NCBI RefSeq assembly: GCF_014199265.1
Contig: NZ_JACIJG010000004.1
Coordinates: forward strand, 186,001 to 250,000
DNA from: Brucella daejeonensis
GTDB taxonomy: Bacteria; Pseudomonadota; Alphaproteobacteria; Rhizobiales; Rhizobiaceae
Direction of reading: 5' to 3'
Length of the DNA: 64,000 nucleotides
The notes under the pieces are model-generated. The model did no database searches and was not told the DNA's origin. It worked only from the letters and a program-made list of their open reading frames with translations. Below, in pieces: positions 17,130-29,423 of this stretch (positions are counted from its first letter, which is position 1; each line of letters starts with the position of its first letter). Position numbers and translations under genes: made by a program.

Positions 17130-19211
17130 ATGGCAAAGATCAAGGTTGACGGCACGGAGATCGAAGTTCCCGATCACTATACGCTCCTTCAGGCTGCCGA
17201 AGCCGCGGGCGCGGAAGTGCCGCGTTTTTGTTTCCACGAACGGCTTTCCATCGCCGGAAACTGCCGTATGTGCCTGGTTGAAGTGAAGGGCGGACCGCCG
17301 AAGCCGGCGGCATCCTGCGCCATGGGCGTGCGCGATCTGCGTCCCGGCCCGAATGGCGAAGCGCCGGAAATCTTCACCAACACGCCGATGGTCAAGAAGG
17401 CCCGCGAAGGCGTGATGGAATTCCTGCTGATCAATCATCCGCTCGATTGTCCGATCTGCGATCAGGGTGGCGAATGCGATCTTCAGGATCAGGCCATGGC
17501 GTTCGGCACCGACGGTTCGCGCTATAGCGAGAACAAGCGCGCCGTCGAAAACAAATATATCGGCCCGCTCGTCAAGACGGTGATGACGCGCTGCATTCAC
17601 TGCACGCGCTGCGTCCGCTTCACGACGGAAGTGGCAGGTATTTCGGAGCTGGGCCTGATCGGTCGCGGCGAAGATGCCGAGATCACCACCTATCTCGAAC
17701 GCGCCATGACGTCTGAATTGCAGGGCAATGTCATCGACCTTTGCCCGGTTGGCGCTCTGACCTCGCGTCCTTATGCGTTTCAGGCGCGTCCGTGGGAGTT
17801 GAACAAGACCGAAACCATCGATGTGATGGATGCGGTCGGCTCCAATATCCGCGTCGATACGCGTGGCCGTGAAGTGATGCGCGTCATGCCGCGTGTCAAC
17901 GAAGCGGTGAACGAGGAATGGATTTCCGACAAGACCCGCTTCATCTGGGACGGCCTGCGCACGCAGCGCCTCGACCGGCCTTATATTCGCAAGAACGGTC
18001 GTCTTGTCGCGGCCAACTGGCCGGAAGCCTTCTCCGCGATTGCGGCAGCCGTTTCGGCAGCGTCCGCCGACAAGATCGGCGCTGTTGCAGGCGATCTGGC
18101 TTCGGTCGAGGAAATCTACGCGCTGAAGGGTCTCATGGACTCGCTCGGCTCCGCCAATATCGACGGTCGTCAGGATGGCGCTGCACTCAACCCCGCACTG
18201 GGCCGCGCAAGCTATCTCTTTAACGCGACGATCGAAGGCATTGAAAACGCTGATGCCCTGCTCATCATCGGCTCCAATCCGCGCGTCGAAGCAGCCGTCC
18301 TGAACGCGCGCATTCGCAAGCGTCAGCGCATGGGTAATTTCCCGGTCGCGCTGATCGGCGAACAGGCCGAACTGCGTTATAACTATGAATATCTCGGCGC
18401 TGGCGCAGACACGCTCGCCGCCGTTGCCGCTGGCAAGAACGCATTCCGCGACGTGCTGGCCAAGGCTGAACGTCCGCTGATCATCATCGGTCAGGGCGCG
18501 CTTGTCGGTGAGAATGGCAGTGCCGTGCTTTCGACCGCCGCGAAGCTCGCGCAGGATGTCGGGGCGATCAAGGACGGCTGGAACGGCTTCTCGGTCCTGC
18601 ATACTGCCGCTTCGCGCGTCGGCGCTCTGGATCTCGGCTTCGTGCCGGGTGAGGGCGGCAAGGCGGCTCGCGACATGCTGGGCAATCTCGACGTCGTGTT
18701 CCTGCTCGGCGCCGATGAACTCGACATGGGCACGAAGGGTTCGAGCTTCGTCGTTTATATCGGCACGCATGGCGATGCCGGTGCACATGCCGCCGACGTT
18801 ATCCTGCCGGGCGCAACCTATACCGAAAAGTCGGGCACCTGGCTCAACACCGAAGGCCGTGTGCAACTTGGCAATCGTGCCGGTTTCGCGCCGGGCGAGG
18901 CGAAGGAGGACTGGGCGATCCTGCGCGCTCTTTCCGACAGTCTCGGCAAGCGCCTGCCATTCGATAGCCTGCAACAGCTTCGCGCCAGGCTCTATGCGGA
19001 CTATCCGCATATGCTGGCCATCGACGCAATCACGCCTGCTTCCGCCGACGATCTCGTCGCGCTGGCGGGCAAGGCATCCAATCCGGGCAAGGACGCTTTC
19101 GTCTCGCCCGTGAAGGACTTCTACCTGACGAACCCAATCGCGCGCGCTTCCGCCGTCATGGCCGAATGTTCGGCGCTTGCGGCCGGCGGCTTCCAACAGG
19201 CGGCTGAGTAA
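17130..19211 (+). CDS. nuoG: NADH-quinone oxidoreductase subunit G
   Basis: This 693-residue 75 kDa-type subunit carries the electron wire of the peripheral arm. The N-terminal [2Fe-2S] domain has [15 protein letters not shown]; His-Cys cluster ligands lie in [17 protein letters not shown]; a second cluster region is [13 protein letters not shown]. The remainder is a molybdopterin-oxidoreductase-like domain without cofactor. The start is set at ATG 17130 (MAKIKVDG) because this begins the ferredoxin fold; the frame stays open 27 codons further upstream. Confidence 0.97.
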   Translation: MAKIKVDGTEIEVPDHYTLLQAAEAAGAEVPRFCFHERLSIAGNCRMCLVEVKGGPPKPAASCAMGVRDLRPGPNGEAPEIFTNTPMVKKAREGVMEFLLINHPLDCPICDQGGECDLQDQAMAFGTDGSRYSENKRAVENKYIGPLVKTVMTRCIHCTRCVRFTTEVAGISELGLIGRGEDAEITTYLERAMTSELQGNVIDLCPVGALTSRPYAFQARPWELNKTETIDVMDAVGSNIRVDTRGREVMRVMPRVNEAVNEEWISDKTRFIWDGLRTQRLDRPYIRKNGRLVAANWPEAFSAIAAAVSAASADKIGAVAGDLASVEEIYALKGLMDSLGSANIDGRQDGAALNPALGRASYLFNATIEGIENADALLIIGSNPRVEAAVLNARIRKRQRMGNFPVALIGEQAELRYNYEYLGAGADTLAAVAAGKNAFRDVLAKAERPLIIIGQGALVGENGSAVLSTAAKLAQDVGAIKDGWNGFSVLHTAASRVGALDLGFVPGEGGKAARDMLGNLDVVFLLGADELDMGTKGSSFVVYIGTHGDAGAHAADVILPGATYTEKSGTWLNTEGRVQLGNRAGFAPGEAKEDWAILRALSDSLGKRLPFDSLQQLRARLYADYPHMLAIDAITPASADDLVALAGKASNPGKDAFVSPVKDFYLTNPIARASAVMAECSALAAGGFQQAAE

Positions 19212-19230
19212 GCGAGAGAGAGACGGAACA

Positions 19231-20274
19231 ATGGAAGGAATTTTTGCAGCTTACGTCTTGCCAGCGCTGATCATGGCGCTGAAGTCGGTCGTTCTGCTCG
19301 TCGTATTGCTGATCGTGGTTGCATACCTGCTTTATGCGGATCGCAAGATCTGGGCGGCTGTGCAGCTTCGCCGCGGCCCGAACGTGGTCGGCCCGTGGGG
19401 TCTGTTCCAGGCCTTCGCCGACCTGTTCAAGTTCGTATTCAAGGAACCGATCATCCCGTCGGGTGCCAACAAGGGCGTGTTTCTTCTGGCGCCGTTCGTT
19501 TCCGCCGTGCTGGCGCTGGCGACCTGGGCGGTCATTCCGGTCAATGAAGGCTGGGCGATTGCCAACATCAATGTCGGCATTCTCTATATATTCGCCATTT
19601 CGTCGCTCGAAGTTTACGGCGTGATCATGGGCGGCTGGGCGTCGAACTCGAAGTATCCGTTCCTCGGCGCGCTTCGCTCGGCAGCGCAGATGGTGTCTTA
19701 CGAAGTCTCCATCGGCTTCGTGATCGTCACGGTGCTTCTGACCGCCGGTTCGCTGAACCTGACCGATATCGTCCTGTCGCAGAATACCGGCCTCGGCACC
19801 AAGCTTGGCCTGCCCGGTTCGTTCCTTGACTGGAACTGGCTCTGCCTGCTGCCGATGTTCGTGATCTTCTTCATTTCGGCGCTCGCCGAAACCAACCGCC
19901 CGCCTTTCGATCTTGTCGAAGCGGAATCCGAACTCGTGGCCGGTCACATGATCGAATATTCGTCCACGCCGTTCCTTCTGTTCTTCCTTGGCGAATATGT
20001 GGCGATCACGCTGATGTGCGCCCTGATGACGATCCTGTTCCTTGGCGGCTGGCTGCCTCCGGTGGATATCGCGATCCTCAACTGGGTTCCGGGCATCATC
20101 TGGTTCATGCTGAAGCTTTGCTTCTGCTTCTTCCTCTTCGCAATGGTGAAGGCTTTCGTTCCGCGTTACCGCTACGACCAGCTTATGCGCCTTGGCTGGA
20201 AGGTTTTCCTGCCGATCTCGCTCTTCATGGTTGTCGCAACCGCGACCTTCCTCAAAGTCTTCGGTCTGGCGTAA
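19231..20274 (+). CDS. nuoH: NADH-quinone oxidoreductase subunit H
   Basis: This 347-residue membrane subunit joins the two arms and forms the quinone entry. It has about eight transmembrane helices, the conserved loop [18 protein letters not shown] and the acidic loop [20 protein letters not shown]. The start is ATG 19231 ([10 protein letters not shown]), 19 bases after nuoG. Confidence 0.98.
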   Translation: MEGIFAAYVLPALIMALKSVVLLVVLLIVVAYLLYADRKIWAAVQLRRGPNVVGPWGLFQAFADLFKFVFKEPIIPSGANKGVFLLAPFVSAVLALATWAVIPVNEGWAIANINVGILYIFAISSLEVYGVIMGGWASNSKYPFLGALRSAAQMVSYEVSIGFVIVTVLLTAGSLNLTDIVLSQNTGLGTKLGLPGSFLDWNWLCLLPMFVIFFISALAETNRPPFDLVEAESELVAGHMIEYSSTPFLLFFLGEYVAITLMCALMTILFLGGWLPPVDIAILNWVPGIIWFMLKLCFCFFLFAMVKAFVPRYRYDQLMRLGWKVFLPISLFMVVATATFLKVFGLA

Positions 20275-20286
20275 GGAGTAATCATC

Positions 20287-20778
20287 ATGGCTTCACTTGC
20301 TCAAGCAGCCAAATCGCTCCTGCTGAAGGAATTCGTCGGCGCGTTCTTTCTCTCCATGCGCCAGTTCTTCGCGCCCAAGGCGACGCTGAACTACCCGCAT
20401 GAAAAGGGTCCTGTCTCCCCGCGCTTTCGTGGTGAACACGCGCTGCGCCGTTATCCCAACGGTGAAGAACGCTGCATCGCCTGCAAGCTTTGCGAGGCGA
20501 TCTGCCCGGCGCAGGCCATCACCATCGAGGCCGGTCCGCGCCGCAATGACGGCACGCGCCGCACGGTGCGTTACGACATCGACATGGTGAAGTGCATCTA
20601 TTGCGGCTTCTGTCAGGAAGCCTGTCCGGTGGATGCGATCGTCGAAGGTCCGAATTTCGAATTCTCGACCGAGACGCGTGAGGAGCTTTACTACGACAAG
20701 GAAAAGCTCCTCGCCAATGGCGACCGCTGGGAACGCGAAATCGCGCGCAACATCGCGATGGATGCGCCGTATCGCTGA
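20287..20778 (+). CDS. nuoI: NADH-quinone oxidoreductase subunit I
   Basis: This 163-residue 23 kDa-type ferredoxin subunit has two [4Fe-4S] motifs, [16 protein letters not shown] and [16 protein letters not shown], for clusters N6a and N6b. An amphipathic N-terminal helix anchors it to the membrane arm. It is followed by a 116-base gap, the largest inside the nuo cluster. Confidence 0.98.
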   Translation: MASLAQAAKSLLLKEFVGAFFLSMRQFFAPKATLNYPHEKGPVSPRFRGEHALRRYPNGEERCIACKLCEAICPAQAITIEAGPRRNDGTRRTVRYDIDMVKCIYCGFCQEACPVDAIVEGPNFEFSTETREELYYDKEKLLANGDRWEREIARNIAMDAPYR

Positions 20779-20894
20779 TAAGTTAAAGAGTATTGGATTG
20801 GAAAAGTCTTTTTGATCCAATGCCTGAACATAAGTTTGAATAAAGCGGGCGAAGCAATAGGGCTTTGCTCACGGAAAGGTGTTGGGGGATCCCC

Positions 20895-21512
20895 ATGCTG
20901 ACAGGTATTGCGGCAGCGTTCTTCTATCTGTTCGCTTTCATCATGATCGCATCGGCGTTCATGGTGATCGCGGCGCGCAACCCCGTGCATTCGGTGCTGT
21001 TTCTGATCCTCACATTCTTCAATGCGGCTGCATTGTTCCTGCTGACCGGGGCCGAGTTCCTCGCCATGATCCTGCTCGTCGTTTACGTCGGCGCGGTGGC
21101 GGTTCTCTTCCTCTTCGTGGTCATGATGCTGGATGTGGATTTTGCGGAATTGAAGCGCGGCGCGTTGCAATACGCGCCGGTCGGCGCTCTGGTCGGGCTG
21201 ATCCTGCTTGGCGAACTGGTCTTCGTCTTCGCAAGCCGCATGTTCACGCCGAAGCTGGGGCAGGGCGCGGTGCCGATCCCCGATATTGCCGAGCGGACCA
21301 ATACCGCCGCTCTCGGTGACATCCTTTACACCGACTATGTCTTCTACTTCCAGGTTGCCGGTCTCGTCCTTCTGGTCGCGATGATCGGCGCCATCGTTCT
21401 GACGCTGCGGCACAAGCCGAATGTCAAGCGCCAGTCCATTCCGGCCCAGGTTGCTCGTACGCCCGAAACGGCGGTCGAGATCAGAAAAGTCGAAACGGGC
21501 AAAGGCATCTGA
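20895..21512 (+). CDS. nuoJ: NADH-quinone oxidoreductase subunit J
   Basis: This 205-residue ND6-type membrane subunit has five predicted helices and contains [23 protein letters not shown], a conserved pi-bulge helix region. ATG 20895 ([10 protein letters not shown]) is chosen because GGGGGAT lies just upstream at 20884-20890. The C-terminus is a hydrophilic tail. Confidence 0.96.
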
Positions 21513-21522
21513 GGATAAGCAT

Positions 21523-21831
21523 ATGGAAATCGGTATCGCCCACTATCTGACCGTTTCGGCCATCCTGTTCACGCTTGGCGTCTTCGGCATCTTTCTCAAC
21601 CGCAAGAACGTCATCGTCATCCTGATGTCGATCGAATTGATCCTGCTTTCGGTCAATCTCAACTTCGTGGCGTTTTCCAGCCAGCTCGGCGACATGGTCG
21701 GGCAGGTCTTCGCCCTTTTCGTTCTCACCGTCGCGGCAGCGGAAGCTGCCATCGGTCTGGCAATCCTCGTTGTTTTCTTCCGTAATCGCGGCTCCATCGC
21801 GGTGGAAGACGTCAATGTTATGAAAGGTTGA
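21523..21831 (+). CDS. nuoK: NADH-quinone oxidoreductase subunit K
   Basis: This 102-residue ND4L-type subunit has three helices with the two conserved membrane glutamates of the proton path ([10 protein letters not shown] and [11 protein letters not shown]). It starts MEIGIAHYL at 21523 after GAGGATAAGC, and lies 10 bases downstream of nuoJ. Confidence 0.98.
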
Positions 21832-21838
21832 CGGGCAA

Positions 21839-23833
21839 ATGCTCTACTACGCGATCGTCTTCCTTCCGCTTCTCGGCTTCCTGATCGCCGGTCTTTTCGG
21901 CAATCAGATCGGAGCCAAGGCGAGCGAATACATCACTTCCGGCTTCATGGTCGTCGTCGCGATCTTCTCCTGGATCGTCTTCTTCCAGATACCGCTTGGC
22001 CACGAAGCCGAAACCGTCCGCATCCCGGTGCTGCACTGGGTGACGTCCGGTACGCTTTCCTTCGACTGGGCGCTGCGCATCGACACGCTTACCGGCGTCA
22101 TGCTGGTGGTGGTCAATACGGTTTCGGCTCTCGTGCATATCTATTCGATCGGATATATGCACCACGATCCGCATCGTCCGCGCTTTTTCGCCTATCTGTC
22201 GCTCTTCACCTTCGCGATGCTCATGCTGGTGACGTCGGACAATCTGGTCCAGATGTTCTTCGGCTGGGAGGGCGTGGGTCTGGCTTCCTATCTCCTGATC
22301 GGTTTCTGGTTCAAGAAGCCATCGGCCAACGCCGCCGCCATGAAGGCGTTCGTCGTCAACCGTGTCGGCGACTTCGGCTTCCTGCTCGGTATCTTCGGCC
22401 TGTTCGCGCTGTTCCAGTCGGTCGACTACAACACGATCTTTGCCGCCGCGGCCAATTATCTTCCCGCTGAAGGCGCGGCCGATGCCAATCAGGTCGTGCT
22501 GAACTTCCTCGGCTACCAGCTCGACAAGCAGGGCGCGATCACGATCACCTGCCTGCTGCTCTTCATGGGCGCGATGGGCAAGTCGGCGCAGTTTCTGCTG
22601 CACACCTGGCTGCCGGACGCCATGGAAGGCCCGACGCCGGTTTCGGCTCTCATTCACGCCGCCACCATGGTGACGGCTGGCGTGTTCATGGTCGCACGCA
22701 TGTCGCCGATCTTCGAACTCTCGCACACGGCTCTTCTGATCGTCACGATCATCGGCGCCACCACCGCTTTCTTCGCGGCGACGGTCGCCCTTGTGCAAAA
22801 CGACATCAAGCGCGTGATCGCATATTCGACCTGTTCGCAGCTCGGCTATATGTTCGCCGCCCTCGGTGTCGGCGCATACGGCGCCGCCGTGTTCCACCTG
22901 TTCACGCACGCTTTCTTCAAGGCGCTTCTGTTCCTCTGCGCCGGTTCGGTCATCCACTCCGTTTCGGAAGAACAGGACATGCGCCGCATGGGCGGCCTGC
23001 GCAAGCTGATCCCCATCACCTACTGGATGATGGTCATCGGTACCGTCGCCATCACGGGTCTGGGCATTCCGGGCACCGTCATCGGTACGGCCGGTTTCTT
23101 CTCCAAGGATGCGATCATCGAATCCGTCTTCGCCTCGCACAGCGCGGCAAGCGGCTATGCCTCGACGCTCCTCATCGTTGCCGCGCTCTTCACGAGCTTC
23201 TATTCCTGGCGCCTGATTTTCATGACCTTCCACGGCAAGCCGCGCGCTTCGGCGGAAGTCATGCATCACGTCCATGAATCGCCCCCCGTCATGTTCGTTC
23301 CGCTGATGATCCTCGGCGTTGGCGCGATCCTCGCCGGTGTGCTGTTCAAGGAACTCTTCTTCGGCCATGAATATGCCGAATTCTGGAAGGGCGCGCTGTT
23401 CACCTCGGCTGCGAACGAAATCCTTGAGGAATACCACCACGTTCCTCTGTGGATTAAGCTGTCGCCGTTCATTGCGATGGTTCTCGGCTTCATCGTCGCC
23501 TGGATCTTCTACATCCGCTCGCCGGAAACGCCGAAGGCGCTGGCCGCACGTCACCGTGGCCTGTACCAGTTCCTTCTCAACAAGTGGTATTTCGACGAGC
23601 TGTACGATTTCATCTTCGTACGTCCGGCTCGCTGGATCGGCCGCCTGTTCTGGAAGGGGGGCGATGGATGGCTCATTGACGGCTTCGGCCCGGATGGCGT
23701 CTCGGCCCGCGTGCTTGACGTTACCAACCGCGTCGTCAAGATGCAGTCCGGTTACCTTTATCATTACGCATTCGCGATGCTGATCGGCGTCGCCGCGCTC
23801 GTCACCTGGATGATGCTCGGGAGCTCTTTCTGA
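21839..23833 (+). CDS. nuoL: NADH-quinone oxidoreductase subunit L
   Basis: This 664-residue antiporter-like ND5 subunit is the distal proton pump of the membrane arm. It contains [37 protein letters not shown] and [18 protein letters not shown], with the long lateral helix in the C-terminal region. It lies 7 bases after nuoK and overlaps nuoM by 1 base. Confidence 0.98.
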   Translation: MLYYAIVFLPLLGFLIAGLFGNQIGAKASEYITSGFMVVVAIFSWIVFFQIPLGHEAETVRIPVLHWVTSGTLSFDWALRIDTLTGVMLVVVNTVSALVHIYSIGYMHHDPHRPRFFAYLSLFTFAMLMLVTSDNLVQMFFGWEGVGLASYLLIGFWFKKPSANAAAMKAFVVNRVGDFGFLLGIFGLFALFQSVDYNTIFAAAANYLPAEGAADANQVVLNFLGYQLDKQGAITITCLLLFMGAMGKSAQFLLHTWLPDAMEGPTPVSALIHAATMVTAGVFMVARMSPIFELSHTALLIVTIIGATTAFFAATVALVQNDIKRVIAYSTCSQLGYMFAALGVGAYGAAVFHLFTHAFFKALLFLCAGSVIHSVSEEQDMRRMGGLRKLIPITYWMMVIGTVAITGLGIPGTVIGTAGFFSKDAIIESVFASHSAASGYASTLLIVAALFTSFYSWRLIFMTFHGKPRASAEVMHHVHESPPVMFVPLMILGVGAILAGVLFKELFFGHEYAEFWKGALFTSAANEILEEYHHVPLWIKLSPFIAMVLGFIVAWIFYIRSPETPKALAARHRGLYQFLLNKWYFDELYDFIFVRPARWIGRLFWKGGDGWLIDGFGPDGVSARVLDVTNRVVKMQSGYLYHYAFAMLIGVAALVTWMMLGSSF

Positions 23834-25341
23834 TGACCGACTGGCCAATTCTCTCAACGGTCACGTTTCTGCCGCTCGTCGGCGCGTTACTGATCCTTCT
23901 GATCAAGGACGACAGCGAGGCTTCGCGTCGCAACATCCGCAACGTCGCGCTTCTGACGACGGTGTTCGTCTTTATCCTGTCGCTCGTCATATGGGCCGGG
24001 TTCGATAATTCGAACCCCGGTTTCCAGATGGTCGAGCAGGCCGGATGGATGGGCGGCGGTATCAGCTACCATATGGGCGTGGATGGTATCTCCGTCCTGT
24101 TCGTGGTGCTGTCCGCTTTCCTGATGCCTTTCTGCATTCTCGCAAGCTGGGTATCGGTGGAAAAGCGCGTCAAGGAATACATGATCGCGTTCCTTATCCT
24201 GGAAACGCTGATGATCGGCGTGTTCTGCGCGCTCGACCTGTTCCTGTTCTACGTATTCTTCGAAGCAAGCCTTATCCCGATGTTCATCATCATCGGCGTG
24301 TGGGGCGGCAAGCGCCGCGTCTATGCGAGCCTGAAGTTCTTCCTCTATACGCTTCTGGGTTCGGTGCTGATGCTCATCGCCATCATGGCCATGTACTGGC
24401 AGGCCGGAACGATGGACGTCGTCGAGCTTTTGAAGCACGACTTCCCGGCTTCGATGCAGACATGGCTATGGCTGGCCTTCTTCGCGTCCTTCGCGGTCAA
24501 GATGCCGATGTGGCCCGTCCACACCTGGCTCCCCGACGCGCACGTCGAAGCGCCGACGGCAGGCTCGGTCATTCTGGCCGGTATTCTCCTGAAGCTCGGC
24601 GGCTACGGCTTCCTGCGCTTCTCGCTGCCGATGTTCCCGCTGGCTTCCGCCGATTTCGCTCCTTTCATCTTCACGCTCTCGGTGGTTGCGATCATCTACA
24701 CGTCGCTCGTCGCCATGGTGCAGGAGGACATGAAGAAGCTGATCGCCTATTCGTCCGTCGCGCACATGGCCTATGTGACCATGGGTATTTTCGCGGCCAA
24801 CGAGCAGGGCGTGCAGGGCGCGATCTACCAGATGCTGTCGCACGGTATCGTGTCGGCGGCGCTGTTCCTCTGCGTCGGCGTGATCTATGACCGCATGCAT
24901 ACCCGCGAAATTGCGGCTTTCGGCGGTCTGGTCAACAATATGCCGAAATATGCGGTTGCGTTCATGATCTTCACGATGGCGAATGTCGGCCTGCCGGGCA
25001 CTTCCGGCTTCATCGGCGAGTTCCTGACGCTGTTTGGCGTGTTCCGGGCCAATACCTGGGTTGCGCTGTTCGCGACCACGGGCGTCATTCTTTCGGCGGC
25101 CTATGCGCTGTGGCTCTACCGCAAGGTGATCTTCGGCGCGCTGGACAAGGAAAGCCTCAAGGCTCTCCTCGACCTCAGCCCGCGTGAAAAGCTGATCCTT
25201 TATCCGCTTGCCGCGCTCACCATCTTCTTCGGCGTCTACCCGGCCCCGGTCTTCAATGCGACCGCCGGTGCCGTAAGCGCCCTGATCCAACATTACGACG
25301 CAGCTCTCGCGGGTACCGCGAGCGCCTTGCTGGCCCAATAA
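23833..25341 (+). CDS. nuoM: NADH-quinone oxidoreductase subunit M
   Basis: This 502-residue ND4-type antiporter-like subunit has the conserved charged motifs [38 protein letters not shown] and [18 protein letters not shown]. About fourteen helices are expected. The gene is fully overlapped at its start by nuoL's stop (1 base). Confidence 0.98.
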   Translation: MTDWPILSTVTFLPLVGALLILLIKDDSEASRRNIRNVALLTTVFVFILSLVIWAGFDNSNPGFQMVEQAGWMGGGISYHMGVDGISVLFVVLSAFLMPFCILASWVSVEKRVKEYMIAFLILETLMIGVFCALDLFLFYVFFEASLIPMFIIIGVWGGKRRVYASLKFFLYTLLGSVLMLIAIMAMYWQAGTMDVVELLKHDFPASMQTWLWLAFFASFAVKMPMWPVHTWLPDAHVEAPTAGSVILAGILLKLGGYGFLRFSLPMFPLASADFAPFIFTLSVVAIIYTSLVAMVQEDMKKLIAYSSVAHMAYVTMGIFAANEQGVQGAIYQMLSHGIVSAALFLCVGVIYDRMHTREIAAFGGLVNNMPKYAVAFMIFTMANVGLPGTSGFIGEFLTLFGVFRANTWVALFATTGVILSAAYALWLYRKVIFGALDKESLKALLDLSPREKLILYPLAALTIFFGVYPAPVFNATAGAVSALIQHYDAALAGTASALLAQ

Positions 25342-25361
25342 GAGAATAGAGGCGTAAGGTC

Positions 25362-26798
25362 ATGCAGACTGATCTGATAGCTCATCTGACCCTGGCGGCA
25401 CCGGAGGTTCTCCTTGCCGCCGGCGCCTTGGCACTGCTCATGATCGGCGTGTTTTCCGGCGAGCGGGCGACGACGTTCGTCAACGGACTGTCCGTCGCGG
25501 TGCTTATTGCGGCGCTGGCTCTGATCGTGCTGTTCCCGGCGAACGGCTCCGCATTCGGCGGCGCCATCGTCAATGACGGCTTCAGCCGTTTCATGAAAGT
25601 CCTGACGCTGATCGGCTCCATCGTGACGCTGATCATGTCGGTCGGCTTTGCCAAGGCCGAGAAATTCGACAAGTTCGAATTTCCGGTCCTGATCGTGATT
25701 TCCACGCTCGGCATGTTGCTGATGGTTTCGGCCTCCAACATGCTGTCGCTTTATCTCGGTCTGGAACTGCAATCGCTGGCGCTCTACGTTCTGGCGGCAT
25801 TCAACCGCGACAGCATCCGTTCGACGGAAGCCGGCCTGAAATATTTCGTGCTGGGTTCGCTCTCCTCGGGTATGCTGCTCTACGGCATTTCGCTCGTCTA
25901 CGGTTACACCGGCCATATCGGTTTCGCGGAAATCGCGCAGGCCGTTTCCGGCGGACAGCGTGAACTGGGTCTGGTCTTCGGTCTGGTCTTCATCCTCGCG
26001 GGTCTCATGTTCAAGATTTCCGCCGTTCCGTTCCATATGTGGACGCCGGACGTTTATGAAGGCGCGCCGACCCCGGTGACGGCATTCTTCGCCGCCGCGC
26101 CGAAGATGGCCGCCATGGCGCTCATCATCCGCGTCGTCTCGGAAGCCTTTGCCCCGATCACCCATGACTGGCAGCAGGTCGTGATTTTCGTCGCGCTCGC
26201 TTCCATGATCCTCGGCGCCTTTGCCGCGATCGGCCAGCGCAACATCAAGCGCCTGATGGCTTATTCCTCCATCAGCCATATGGGCTATGCGCTCGTCGGC
26301 CTGGCTGCCGGAACGGTTATCGGCGTGAAGGGCGTGATGATCTATATGGCGATCTATCTTGCCATGACGCTCGGCTCCTTCGCCTTCATCCTCGCGATGC
26401 GGACGAAGGACGGCAATGTGGAAAGCATCGAAGACCTGGCAGGTCTGTCCCGCACCAATCCGGTTCTGGCGACCATCATGACCATCTTCCTGTTCTCGCT
26501 TGCCGGTATTCCGCCGCTCGCAGGCTTCTTCGGCAAGTGGTACACCTTCCTCGCCGCCGTGCAGGCCGGTCTTCTGCCGCTGGCAATCATCGGTATCGTG
26601 GCTTCGGTCGTGGGCGCGTTCTACTATCTGCGCATGATCAAGATCATGTGGTTCGATGAGCCGACGACGGGCTTTCTTCCGGTCGCGGGCGAACTGCGTC
26701 TCGTTCTGGGCGTAACCGGTGCCTTCGTGCTGTTCTACGTCTTCCTTGCCGGTCCGATCGGCGGTTTTGCCGAAGCCGCAGCCAAGACGTTTTTCTGA
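25362..26798 (+). CDS. nuoN: NADH-quinone oxidoreductase subunit N
   Basis: This 478-residue ND2-type antiporter-like subunit is the last nuo gene. Conserved elements include [40 protein letters not shown] and [20 protein letters not shown]. It is followed after 24 bases by birA on the same strand, with no terminator visible between them. Confidence 0.97.
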   Translation: MQTDLIAHLTLAAPEVLLAAGALALLMIGVFSGERATTFVNGLSVAVLIAALALIVLFPANGSAFGGAIVNDGFSRFMKVLTLIGSIVTLIMSVGFAKAEKFDKFEFPVLIVISTLGMLLMVSASNMLSLYLGLELQSLALYVLAAFNRDSIRSTEAGLKYFVLGSLSSGMLLYGISLVYGYTGHIGFAEIAQAVSGGQRELGLVFGLVFILAGLMFKISAVPFHMWTPDVYEGAPTPVTAFFAAAPKMAAMALIIRVVSEAFAPITHDWQQVVIFVALASMILGAFAAIGQRNIKRLMAYSSISHMGYALVGLAAGTVIGVKGVMIYMAIYLAMTLGSFAFILAMRTKDGNVESIEDLAGLSRTNPVLATIMTIFLFSLAGIPPLAGFFGKWYTFLAAVQAGLLPLAIIGIVASVVGAFYYLRMIKIMWFDEPTTGFLPVAGELRLVLGVTGAFVLFYVFLAGPIGGFAEAAAKTFF

Positions 26799-26822
26799 TC
26801 GAAGCCAGGGGCGGAAGCATAG

Positions 26823-27620
26823 ATGAGTTTTGCGCTTTCGCCCGTCGCTGGAAATGAAGGCTACCGTGTCGAGAGTTTCGAGACGGTAGGCTCGACCAAT
26901 GCGGTGGCCCTCGAAAGGGCCGCTGCGGGCGATCCGGGCAGGCTCTGGCTCGTTTCCAAGAGACAGGAAAGCGGTCGTGGACGGCGGGGCCGTGCCTGGT
27001 CCACGCCGGAAGGCAATCTGGCCTCCACGCTTCTTCTCGTTGAATCCTACGAAATGAAAGCGGCTGCGACGCTTGGTTTCGTTGCCGGACTGTCGATGGC
27101 CGATGCGCTCGATGCGGTATTTGCCGCCGCCGGTCCCGCCGTGCCGCCGCAAATCGGTCTCAAATGGCCGAACGACGTGCTGCTCGATGGCGCGAAACTT
27201 TCCGGTATCCTGCTGGAATCCTCCATTCTGGGAAAAGACCTGTTCGCCATTGCCATCGGGATCGGCACGAATGTGGTCGCGTTCCCCGACGATCTGCCTT
27301 ATCCCGCGACCTCGCTTCGCGCGACCGGCTGCAAATGCGACGCCGAAATGCTGTTTGCGGCCCTGTCCGACGCCTGGTCGGTCAATTACCGTATCTGGAA
27401 TGGCGGACGCGGTCTGGACGATATCCGCAAGCGCTGGCTGAAGCGGGCGCACGGTCTCGGCCAGGATGTCACCATGCAGGTGGAAGGCCGCGTGATCGAA
27501 GGTCGTTTCGAGACGATTGACGAAGCCTGCCGCTTCGTCATTCGCGACGACGAGGGCGCGCGGGTTACGGTAACGGCCGGCGATGTTTATTTCGGAACGG
27601 CTACGACATTGCGTAAGTAG
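26823..27620 (+). CDS. birA: Biotin--[acetyl-CoA-carboxylase] ligase
   Basis: This 265-residue enzyme couples biotin to the carboxyl-carrier protein via biotinyl-AMP. The catalytic loop is SGRGRRGRAWSTPEGNLAST and the core motif is LKWPNDVLLDGAKLSGILLE. It lacks the N-terminal DNA-binding domain of E. coli BirA, so it is a monofunctional ligase. It probably reads through from the nuo operon. Confidence 0.95.
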   Translation: MSFALSPVAGNEGYRVESFETVGSTNAVALERAAAGDPGRLWLVSKRQESGRGRRGRAWSTPEGNLASTLLLVESYEMKAAATLGFVAGLSMADALDAVFAAAGPAVPPQIGLKWPNDVLLDGAKLSGILLESSILGKDLFAIAIGIGTNVVAFPDDLPYPATSLRATGCKCDAEMLFAALSDAWSVNYRIWNGGRGLDDIRKRWLKRAHGLGQDVTMQVEGRVIEGRFETIDEACRFVIRDDEGARVTVTAGDVYFGTATTLRK

Positions 27621-27710
27621 TCGATTCTTTTGCCTGCCGGGGTTGCAACGGGACAAGATTAGGTCCAGTTGATGCAGCAAGACAGCAGGAATAACCACAG
27701 AGGAAATTTC

Positions 27711-29387
27711 ATGGCCCGATCCAATAGTACTGAACTCGTCTTTCTGCCGCTTGGCGGCGTGGGCGAAATCGGGATGAATCTGGCCATGTACGGCTTCGGC
27801 CCTGCGGATAACAGGGAATGGCTGGTCGTGGATATGGGCGTAAGCTTTGCCGGACCGGAACAGCCCGGCGCCGATCTGATCCTTCCCGATATCCGTTATC
27901 TTGAAGCCGAAAAGCACAATCTGCGCGGCATCGTCATCACCCATGCGCATGAGGACCATTTCGGCGCGCTGCTCGACCTGTGGCCGCGCCTGAAGGTTCC
28001 CGTCTATGCGACGCCGTTCACCGCTGGCCTACTGGAAGCCAAGCGCCAGTCGGAAGTCGGTGCGCCGGATATCCCGGTCACGACCTACAAGGCTGGTGAA
28101 ACGTTTGAGATCGGCCCGTTCAAGATCGAGGCCGTCGCGGTGACCCACTCCATTCCAGAGCCGGTTTCGCTGGCGATCACGACGCCGCTCGGCACGGTCG
28201 TTCATACCGGCGACTGGAAGATGGACCCGGAACCGTCGCTCGGTCCGGTCATCGATGAAGCGCGTTTTCGCGCCATCGGCGATGCGGGTGTGCTGGCGCT
28301 GATCTGCGATTCCACCAATGCGCTGCGCGAAGGGGAATCGCCGTCGGAACGGCAGGTCGGCGAAAGCCTGCGCGAACTGATCGAAGGGGCGCGCGGTCGC
28401 GTTGCCATTACGACCTTCTCGTCGAATGTCGGCCGTATCCGTTCGATCACCGAGGCGGCGCGCGATGCGGGACGCCAGGTTCTGGTGGTCGGCCGTTCGA
28501 TGAAGCGCGCCATTTCGGTCGCGACCGAGCTTGGCTATATGGAAGGCCTGCCGGAATATCTGAGCGAAGAGGATTACGGCTATATTCCGCGTGAAAACGT
28601 GGTGATGATCCTGACCGGCAGTCAGGGCGAGCCGCGCGCCGCACTTGCCAAGCTTGCGCGCGATGAGATGCGCAGCCTTGCCCTGACCGCGGGCGACACG
28701 GTCATCTATTCGTCGCGCGCCATTCCCGGCAACGAAAAAGCCATTCTCGACATCAAGAACCGCCTGATCGACCGGGGCATCAAGATTATCGGCGACGGCG
28801 ATGCGCTTGTGCATGTGTCGGGCCATCCGCGCCGCAGCGAATTGCGCCGCATGTATTCCTGGGTTCGCCCGAAAATTCTCGTGCCGGTGCATGGCGAGGC
28901 CGCGCATCTGGTCGCGCAAGGCTCGCTCGGCGCGGTGGAGGGCATCAAGGAAGTCGCGCAGATACGCAATGGCGATGTGCTGCGTCTTGCCCCCGGCAAG
29001 GCCGAGATCATCGACGAGGCCCCGATTGGCCGTATCTACAAGGACGGCAAACTGATCGGCGACGAGGAAGAGATCGGCATGGTCGAGCGCCGCAAGCTCG
29101 CTTATGTCGGTCACGTGGCCGTTTCGGTGCTGCTGGATCGCGAGCACAAGATCATGGATGAGCCGGATCTGGTGACGTTCGGTCTGCCGGAAGAGGACGG
29201 GCAGGGCGATCTGATGGAAGATATTCTTCTGGACGCCGCGGTCGAGGCGATCGACAGCATTCCGCGCGTTCGCCGCAAGGATGTCGAGCTTGTGCGCGAA
29301 TCCGTTCGCCGCGCCGTGCGCGCTGCGGCAAATGCGGCATGGGGCAAAAAGCCCGTAGTGACCGTATTCGTGAACAGGATACGGTAA
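27711..29387 (+). CDS. rnj: Ribonuclease J
   Basis: This 558-residue metallo-beta-lactamase/beta-CASP nuclease has the zinc motif THAHEDHFGAL (H78, H80, D82, H83) and later GDWKMDPEP, GSQGEPRAAL and HVSGHPRRSELRRMYSWVRP. RNase J matures 5' ends of rRNA and mRNA in the cytoplasm; many Rhizobiales have it alongside RNase E. Start ATG 27711 (MARSNSTEL) follows AGAGGAAA; the frame is open for 14 codons upstream without a better ribosome site. Confidence 0.93.
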   Translation: MARSNSTELVFLPLGGVGEIGMNLAMYGFGPADNREWLVVDMGVSFAGPEQPGADLILPDIRYLEAEKHNLRGIVITHAHEDHFGALLDLWPRLKVPVYATPFTAGLLEAKRQSEVGAPDIPVTTYKAGETFEIGPFKIEAVAVTHSIPEPVSLAITTPLGTVVHTGDWKMDPEPSLGPVIDEARFRAIGDAGVLALICDSTNALREGESPSERQVGESLRELIEGARGRVAITTFSSNVGRIRSITEAARDAGRQVLVVGRSMKRAISVATELGYMEGLPEYLSEEDYGYIPRENVVMILTGSQGEPRAALAKLARDEMRSLALTAGDTVIYSSRAIPGNEKAILDIKNRLIDRGIKIIGDGDALVHVSGHPRRSELRRMYSWVRPKILVPVHGEAAHLVAQGSLGAVEGIKEVAQIRNGDVLRLAPGKAEIIDEAPIGRIYKDGKLIGDEEEIGMVERRKLAYVGHVAVSVLLDREHKIMDEPDLVTFGLPEEDGQGDLMEDILLDAAVEAIDSIPRVRRKDVELVRESVRRAVRAAANAAWGKKPVVTVFVNRIR

Positions 29388-29423
29388 CCGGACCAAAATG
29401 AATGACCGGCATGGGAGGTGCTG

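Noticed and set aside
17106..27959. Very long antisense frames over nuoG, nuoL and nuoN/birA/rnj (up to 888 codons)
   Set aside because: They are mirror frames of highly GC-biased genes; they contain no recognisable domain and oppose convincingly identified subunits.
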